Assembly (NCBI RefSeq): GCF_947387555.1
Contig: NZ_CANDNZ010000007.1
Span: forward strand, 124,001 to 188,000
Origin: Thalassomonas sp. RHCl1
GTDB taxonomy: Bacteria > Pseudomonadota > Gammaproteobacteria > Enterobacterales > Alteromonadaceae
Reading direction: 5' to 3'
Length of the DNA: 64,000 bases
Below are positions 52,730 to 61,700 of the stretch, one piece after another. Under the pieces are notes generated by a model, which saw only the letters and a list, made by a program, of their open reading frames with translations, had not been told where the DNA came from and did no database searches. Each line of letters starts with the position of its first letter. Position 1 is the first letter of the stretch. The position numbers and the translations under genes are program-made.

Positions 52730-55700
52730 ATGTTTAGCGCAAAGTTAAAAGCTGTTATCGGTTATTTATTGATAGTGATCATGACAACCAATCCCTTGGT
52801 TGTCTCTGCCGAACGTATGGATCGCTTGGAGATAATCGCTGAGGAGATGCGTAATGAGCAGCTGCTGGTGTCTAATCGTGCCCGGCTTGAAGCTCAGGTT
52901 GCCGCCAATTTATCGGCAAACTCCGGCTCGTCAACCACTAATTCTTCAAATAACAGTGTGCTAACCGTCAACGCCGCCCGTAATGCCAGTGCGCAAGCGG
53001 CTGCTGCCGCAAGTCAATTTCAGCTGCCGGCTTTTACTACCTCCATCGGGGTCGAAGTTGATGCCAATGCTGCCAATATCAACCAGGCGGGATTAAAAGA
53101 ATCTGCCAACGGCACTGTCGTGGTGGACATTGCCGAGGCCAGCGGTAAAGGGGTTTCCCATAACCTGTTCAGTAAATTTAATGTCTCCGAAAGTGGCTTG
53201 ATCCTCAATAACAGCCTGACGCCGCAGATCTCCGTACTTGGCGGCTGGACCGACGGTAACCGCCGCCTGGCCGGCGGCACCGCGAAAATTATCCTGGCTG
53301 AGGTCAACGGCGGCTCGGCTTCGTCATTGTTGGGCTATACCGAAATTTTGGGGGATTCGGCAGAGTTTGTGCTCGCTAATGCCAACGGTATCAGCTGTAA
53401 CGGCTGTGGTTTTATCAACACCCCCAGGGTGATTTTTGCCACCGGGGCGCCGGATGTACTTAACGGCGAATTACGCGGTTTTAACATCAATCAGGGCAGT
53501 GTGGTTTTTGACGGTCTGGGCATGAATGCCGGCAATGTCAGCCAGTTCGATATTTTAACCCGGGCCATGTATGTCAATGCCGCCATTTACAGCGACAAGC
53601 TCAATATTTTAACCGGCGCTAATTATTATGATTACCAGAGCGGGGAAGGCAAAGCGTTGTCCGAGCAGCCGCTGGGGGTTAAGCCGTTATTTGCCCTGGA
53701 CGCCAGTGCCCTGGGCAGTATGTACAGCAACAGCATTACCTTGCTCGGTACCGAAGCCGGTTTAGGGGTACGAAGTGAAGGTTTGATCAATGCCGTTAAT
53801 GATCTGGAATTAACCGCCGACGGTGAATTGAGATTAAAAGATACCCTGGCCAACGAGAGTGTCAAACTGAACTCGGTCAGTGGCGATATCACCACCTCGG
53901 GCAGTACTTATGCCAAGCAGGTGAGCGTTGCAGCCGGCGGCAGTCTTAATAACCAGGGCACGCTGGCGGCGGCAACCAAGCTGGATATCAATAGCGCAGC
54001 TCTGCACCAGAGCGGAGAAATTTATGCCGGTTTAGACGGCGAAGGTCAGCTGCAAGCCGATGCCGCTCTATCCATCGAGGTGTCCGGCAGCCTCACCAAT
54101 GCGGGCAGTATCGCCAATATTTCTGAAATTGCCCTCTCGGCCGGTGAGCTGATCAATGAAGAAAATGCCTTGCTCCAGTCGGATAGTATCAATATCGACG
54201 CCTCACAGCTGACAAACTCAGGTGATATCAGCGGTGAAGCCATTACCCTGAGCGGGGGAACCGGGGTCAACAACGGCAATATCCAGGCCAATGAAGTCAA
54301 TATTAGTCTCAATGATTTCAGCGTCGAGCAGGGCCAGCTCTATCAATACGGCGAGCAGGGAGCGCTTAACCTTGATGGGCAAAGTTTTCAGGTGAATGGT
54401 GGTTTAGTGGTCACCGAAGGTACAGCCGATATCAATGCCAGCGAGCAAGTGGTAAACCAGGGTGACTGGCTAACGCAGGGAGCTTTACAGCTGACCACGG
54501 GAGATTTCAGTAACAGCGGCACTTTGGAAGTGCAGGCAAGCAGCAGCTTTACCCTGGATAACCTGAATAACAGCGGTAATTTATTGTTTGCCGACGCGCA
54601 AAGCCCTCAGTTGAATATCTCGCAAACCCTGAACAATAACGGCGGTTTACTGCAGTTTAGCAGTGAAAATATTGCGATTAGCGCCAATGCCTTAAGCAAT
54701 GACGGCGGGCAAATCAACCACCTGGGCAATGGCGTCCTGGCGCTCAATATGACGCAAACCCTGGATAACAGCCAGGGACTGATAGTAGCGAAACAGCTGG
54801 CATTGTCAGGCGATCAACTTGTCAATACCGGCGGTAATATCCAGGGAGATCTGGTTTCCCTCAGCGCCCGGGAGCTTAGCAACGCCCGAGGGGTTATTGC
54901 CGCTTTTGACCAGCAAGACAATAGTTTACAGCTTAATATCAGTGAACGCCTGGACAACAGCTTCGGCACCATAGAAGCCCACAGCAACAATTTAACTGTA
55001 ACCTCCGCCAATATCATCAACGAGCAGGGGCAGTTAGTACACAGCGGTAGTGGCCAGTTGAGCCTGGAATCCACAGTGCTGGACAATAACCAGGGCATGA
55101 TCTGGACAGGCAATAACGCCGATATTAGCAGTGGAAACCTGGCCAACAGTGACGGGGTGATCTCTGCCGCTAATGAACTGGCGCTGAGCGTCAATAGCTT
55201 AAGCAATTCCGGCGGTAACCTTGTCAGCCAGCTGATTGCCATCAATGCCGGCCAGTTGGTAAATGAGCTCGGTAATATTCAGGCACAGCAAGCACTGACG
55301 ATTGATGCCGATACCCTGGAAAACCTTGGCGGACAGCTTATCAGTGAACAGTCCATCAGCCTGAGCGGGCTGCAGCTGAATAACCAGCAGGGCCTGATTG
55401 AAGCCGGTACCAATTTAACGGCCAATATCAGTGAAAGCCTGAGCAACAATGGCGGACAAATCAGCGGACAAAACCTGACAATCACCACAGGCGAGTTGCT
55501 TAACCAGGATGCCTTTCTGACGGCAACTCAGCAGCTGAACCTGACTGCCAATACTGTCGTCAACCAGGGAGAGGCATTAATCAGCGCCGATGCCGTTACC
55601 ATTGCCGCCAGCAGTTTAGATAACGAGGCTAACAGCACTCTCCAGGCACAGCAGTTGGCATTAAACTCGGCTTCCCTGAAAAATAGCGGTTTATTACTGG

Positions 55701-58700
55701 CCAGCGGTGAGGCGGCGGATGCCTTATCTATACAGGGCGGGCAGCTGGAAAATAGTGGCCGTATCGAAAGCCATGGTCAGAACTTTACCCTGCTGGATAT
55801 CGCCGTAGATAACAGCGGTCAGTTGCTGCATTTTGGCTCGGGTGTGTTGCGCCTTGACAGTAATAATACCCTGAACAATGAAAACGGCGTGATTTATGGC
55901 CAGGGAGAAATTGATCTGGCACAGGCGGCCCTGAATAACCTTAACGGTGAAATTTCCGCCGGGCAGGCGTTGAATATTACCGTTAATATCCTGGATAACC
56001 AGCAGGGGCTGCTCCAGTCAAGTGAAGATTTCAGTATTAATGCCACAGAGCTCGATAACCGTCAGGGACAAATTGTTAACCTGGGCGGCAGCTCCAGTGA
56101 GCTGATCGTTAGCAATACCCTGAATAACCAGTCGGGCACTATTGAAATTAACAGCAGTCAGGGATTGATAAACAGTCAAAGCCTGATAAACGAAAGCGGC
56201 ACCCTTGTTGCCAATAATTTAAACCTGGTAGTTGGTGACGTAGACAATGGCGAAGACGGTGTCATCAGTGCGGACGGGGCGTTAACCGCTTCAGTGTTTT
56301 CCCTGGAAAATGCCGGTGTGATTACCAGTGCTTCAGCTTCGCTAACGGTAAGCTCCTTCAACAACAGTGGCAGCTTCATCTCGGATATACTGCAGCTCAG
56401 CGCCAGCAATATTACTAACTCCGGGGAGCTGTTAACACAAAGTGCAGCGATTTCTGGTGACAATTTAACCAACAGTGGTGTGATCCAGGTTTCGGGGTTA
56501 AGCAGCGGCGCCGAACTTGAACTTGATCTCGCCAGTTTAACCAACAGCGGCACCCTTTATAGTAACAGTGAAAACCTCAACTTGAGCGATCTGGTATTGG
56601 ATAACCAGGGCGGCACTATCATGCATGCCGGTTCAGGTGTGCTGAGTATTGATACCCTGGCTGATCTAAATAACCAGTCCGGAGTGATCGCTACGGCGGG
56701 AGAACTCACCCTGAATGCTGCCAGCCTGGATAATAGCCAGGGACAAATCAGTAGCGCCGGCAGTTTAGTGATCACTACCCCCGAGGTGTTAAATCAGCAG
56801 GGACAGATCCAGGCCGGTTCGTTGGCGATAGTCACCGATAACCTGGACAATAGCGGCGGCCAGCTGGCGGCTCTGTCGGATGTGGTAGGCGCACTAAGGC
56901 TGGAGCTGAGCGCAAATCCGGACTCGCACCTGAACAATAACAACGGCTTGATCTACAGCGCAGGCAGCGAAAACACCCTGACGGTCACTGGGCTGGATAA
57001 CAGCGACGGTGAAATCTACCTGGTCGGTGATGGCACCATCACAACCGCGCAGCTGGATAACCTGGGCTCAGGACAAATCACGGGTGAAGGGCAATTAACG
57101 CTTGATGCCGACCAGCTTGTCAACGAAGGCAGCATCAGCGGCGAAGGACTGAGTTTAACCACAGATCAGCTGACTAACTCGGGTTATATCCAGGCACTGG
57201 GCCAGAGCGGGGAAAGCTTAGTGATCACAACGCCGACACTGAGTAATAGTGGGGTGATCTACTCGGGCGGGGAAAACCTGTCCCTGACACAAATGTTGCT
57301 GGATAACACTGACGGCAGCATAGTGCATGCCGGCGCCGGGGTCTTTACCCTGGAGGTACTGCAGACATTGGAAAATGCCGGCGGCGAATTAATCGCTAAT
57401 GGTCAGCTGGCTTTAACCTCGGATTCTATCAATAACAGTCAGGGCCTGATACAAAGCAGCGGCGATATGACCCTGACCACAGGGCAAGTCAATAATGCTG
57501 CCGGTATCCTTGCAAGCGGTGCGTTGCTTGATATCAGCAGCCCGGAAATCGATAACAGCCAGGGAGAGATCAGCGGCGGACAACTGCGCATAGCCGCGGA
57601 TAATCTAACTAACACCCAGGGGCAGATTCTGGTTTCCCAGGCCCAGGGAGCGGTACAGGATGGGATACTGCCTGCCGCCGCCGAGATCAATATCAGCAAC
57701 AATTTTGACAATAGTTCGGGTCAGCTGCTGGTTGCCGGTCAAAATGCACAGATCAACGCAACCGGACTAATCAACAGCGAGGGTACCATCGTACTTGCCG
57801 GTGACGGCGAATTACAAATTAATACCACGACCCTGGATAACCTGGGCTCAGGACAGGTAGCGGCCAACGGCCAGTTAACCCTGAATACCACGACATTAAC
57901 CACACAGGGCAGCATCAGCGCAGATCAGCTCTCGGTAACCACGCAATCCTTCACACAAAGCGGTGAGTTACTTGCCGCTGCCAACCTGGATATCAGCGCC
58001 GACACCCTGGATAACCAGGGAGAGATCCTGGCAGAGCAGATAAGTCTGGCGGCCAGGCAGCTTAATAACAACGGTAGCTTAAGCAGCAGCGGCACTAGCG
58101 GCAACAGCCTGGCCCTTACGGTGGAGCAGCTTGGCAACAGCGGCAGCATCATCAGCAACGGCGAATCCCTGGATCTCAGCGACATGCTGTTTGATAACAC
58201 CGGCGGTACCCTGGCCCATTTTGGCGCCGGGGTATTAACCCTGGATGTCCAGAATGAATTAAACAATGTCGCCGGTATCATCGCCACACAAGGCTCGCTT
58301 GCCTTAACCACAGGCGTGGTCAATAACGAGCAGGGCCTTATTCAGGCGGGCGGCAGCGCCGTTATCACCTCAGATGAGCTTAATAACCTCGACGGTGAAA
58401 TTGCGCTCTTGGCCGAGCAGTTATTAACCCTGAATATTGCCCAGACCCTGGACAACAGCGGCGGTCGTTTAGCCGGTGGCCAGGTGGCGATCACCAGTGA
58501 AAGCCTGATCAACGATAACGGCGCCATCGAAGCCTTTAACGAAACCGGCCAGGCGCTGACTGTGGCGGTGACAGAAAAGATCAGCAACCAAAACGGCAGT
58601 ATTTTTGCCGCTTCCGAGTCTGCTGTGATCAGCGCCGCAGAACTGGAAAATATCGGCGGCAGCATCAGCCACAGCGGCAGCGGTACTCTGACGCTGGATA

Positions 58701-61700
58701 TCACCCGGATCACCAGTGACAACAATAATGACGGCCAGGGGCAGATTGCCACCAACGGCGCGCTTGCTTTAACGGCGGATGAACTGAGCAATAACGGTCT
58801 GATCTACAGTCAGGGCAATATGGCGTTAACGGTTGGCCAGCTGCTGAATTTAACCGATGCCGGTATCAGTGCCGCCGAACTTACCCTGGCGCTGGATAAG
58901 TTAACCAATAGCGGTTTGATCCAGGCAGCCGATACCACAGTGAATGCCACCACAGTCAATAACCAGGGGCAATGGCTGGCGGACGGCGAACTCAGCTTAA
59001 CCGCCGATAGCTTAGATAACAGCAGCGGCCTGCTTCAGGCGACTCAAGATGTTGCTATCACCATGGGGCAAGTCAACAACCGCGGCGGTCAGCTGGTGGT
59101 AACCGGCGGCGATCAGCTGGTGATGAATATCAATGAAAACATAGACAATACCGGCGGTGTGATCGCTTCAAATGCCCTGAACAATCAGTTGCAGCTTAAA
59201 CAGCTGGATAACAGCCAGGGCAGCATGGAGTTTCTGCAAGAACTGACCATCACTGCCGATCAGCTCACCAATCAGCAAGGCAGCCTGTTGGCCAACAACG
59301 CCAGCCTTACCGTGACCGATATCAACAACGGTGAGTCGGGAGAGATCATCGCGGCGCAGCAGCTGGTACTTGATACCAACACCCTGACCAGTAACGGCCT
59401 CATCGCTGCCAATGCATTAACGCTGCAAACGCAAACCCTGAGCCAGGAAAGCAGCGCCCGACTCAGCGGCGGCACGGCTGATATTAATGTCACCAATATC
59501 AGCAATAACGGTTTGATCAGCGCCGATGAGCTAACCGTCAGCAGCAGCGAAATCAACAATTCAGGCACTTTGGCGGCCAGCAGCAGCCTGACGCTTAGTG
59601 CGACAAACCTGAATAACATCAACGGCCTTATCAACAGCAACGGTCAGTTGGCGCTGACCCTGACCGGTCTGGTCAACCGCCAGGGCAATATCTACGCCGA
59701 TCAGGCGGTGATCGCCACTACTACTTTGCTAAATGAAGGCGGGGAAATAGCCGCCTTTGCCGATTCAGGCTTAAGCCTGGACCTGACGGTAGCCACCACC
59801 CTGGATAACCAGGAGGGCTTGATTTATGCGGACGGCGACAGTGCGAACATCACTGCGGCCAGCATCAGCAACAGCGGTGATATCAGCTATGCCGGTAATG
59901 GTTTACTGACCCTGACCACGGCTTTATTAGATAACCTGGCAACCGGCTCTCTCGCTTCTGCCAGCGCTTTATCCGTGAGTGCCACAGATTTGAACAACAG
60001 CGGCGCGCTGCTGGCGGATAACCTCACCCTCAGCGGCGATAGCTTTACCAGTGATGGCAATATCCAGGCGCAGCAACTGACCCTGGCGGCAAATACCTTA
60101 AACAATGCCGGTGTGATTGAAACTCAGCAGGCGCAGTTGACTTTAGCTGCCTTAACCAACAGCGGGCAGCTGCTGGCGGCGGGAGAGCAGGAACAAAGTC
60201 TGCTGCTGGCGCTGCAAACCTTGGATAATACCGGGATTATTGCCACCAATGGTGAAAACTTCAGCCTCAGCAATCTGGTGCTGAATAACGATAACGGGCA
60301 AATTCTTCATTATGGCCAGGGGGTCTTTACCCTGGAAGTACTCGATAGCCTGGCGGTTGATACCCTAAATAATAACGGTGGTTTATTGCTCAGTGACGGC
60401 AGCTTAACCCTGAAAGCCGATACCCTGGCCAATGACCAGGGGGAAATTGTTGCCGCCAATTTAACCCTGGACAGCGACCAGCTGCTTAACCGCCAGGGGG
60501 CTTTGATCGGCACGCAAACCTTAACTTTAGACGCCGACGAACTGGATAATAGCCAGGGGCAAGTGCTGGCGCTGGGAGAAAGCGGGCAAAGCCTGACGGT
60601 TAATGTCGCCAATACCCTGGATAACCAGCTCGGACAAATATACGGCGCCGGTGAGCAGGCGCTGATCACGGCGACCAGCCTGGATAACCGCGGCGGCACC
60701 ATCAGCCATAGCGGTACGGATATGCTGACCATCAATACCGATACTTTAGACAACGGCCTGGCGCAGACAGATCCTGTGACCAATATCAGCACCATTGCCG
60801 GTAACAGCAATTTAGTGGTTAATAGCCAAAACCTTACCAACGAAGGTAGTCTCAGCGCCGCTGAATTAAGCCTTAACAGCACCAGTATCGATAACCGGGG
60901 CGCGATAGATGCTGCCCAGCTGAGCATCAACAGCCAGAGCCTGGACAACAGCGGCGATATTGTGGCCGAGCAGGCGCTGCTGACCAGCACTGGGCTAAAC
61001 AACAGCGGCAACATTATCGCCAGAGGGACTTCGGGTGAAAGCCTGCAACTGGTCACCGACAGTTTAACCAATACTGGTGCGCTCATCAGCTACGGTGAAA
61101 ATCTCTCGTTAACGGATATGGCCATCAATAACCAGACGGGACAAATTGCCCACCTGGGAGAAGGCAGCCTAACCCTCAATACCACAGGTGAAGTGAATAA
61201 TGACCAGGGTGAAATTTTAACCGAGGGCAGCTTGGCGGTAACGGCCGCCACCCTAACCAATACTTCCGGTCTGGTGCAGGCAGATAACGGCATGACCCTG
61301 ACGCTGGACAATATAAACAACAGCCAGGGTAACCTTTTGGTGTTTGCCCAGGAGTTAATGACCTTAAATATTAGCGATGCTATCAATAACCAGGGCGGGG
61401 TGATCGGTGCGCAAAACCTGGTGCTGGGCAGCAAAAGTCTTGATAACAGCCTGGCCAATGGTAGCGGCGGACAAATCCTGGCAACAGATATCAGCCTGAC
61501 CAGCGAAACCGTGAATAACAATGATGGTTTGATCCACGCCGATAACCTGAGTGTCAATGCCGACAGCTTGACCAATGCCGGGGGCTTAGTGGCGGGTAAT
61601 GCCGGTTTTGCCATGACTATCGCCGGTTTGCTCGATAATGATGCGGGACAAATCGTGACCACGGCAGCCGATGCCGCCATCAATGCTGTTGATCTCAGTA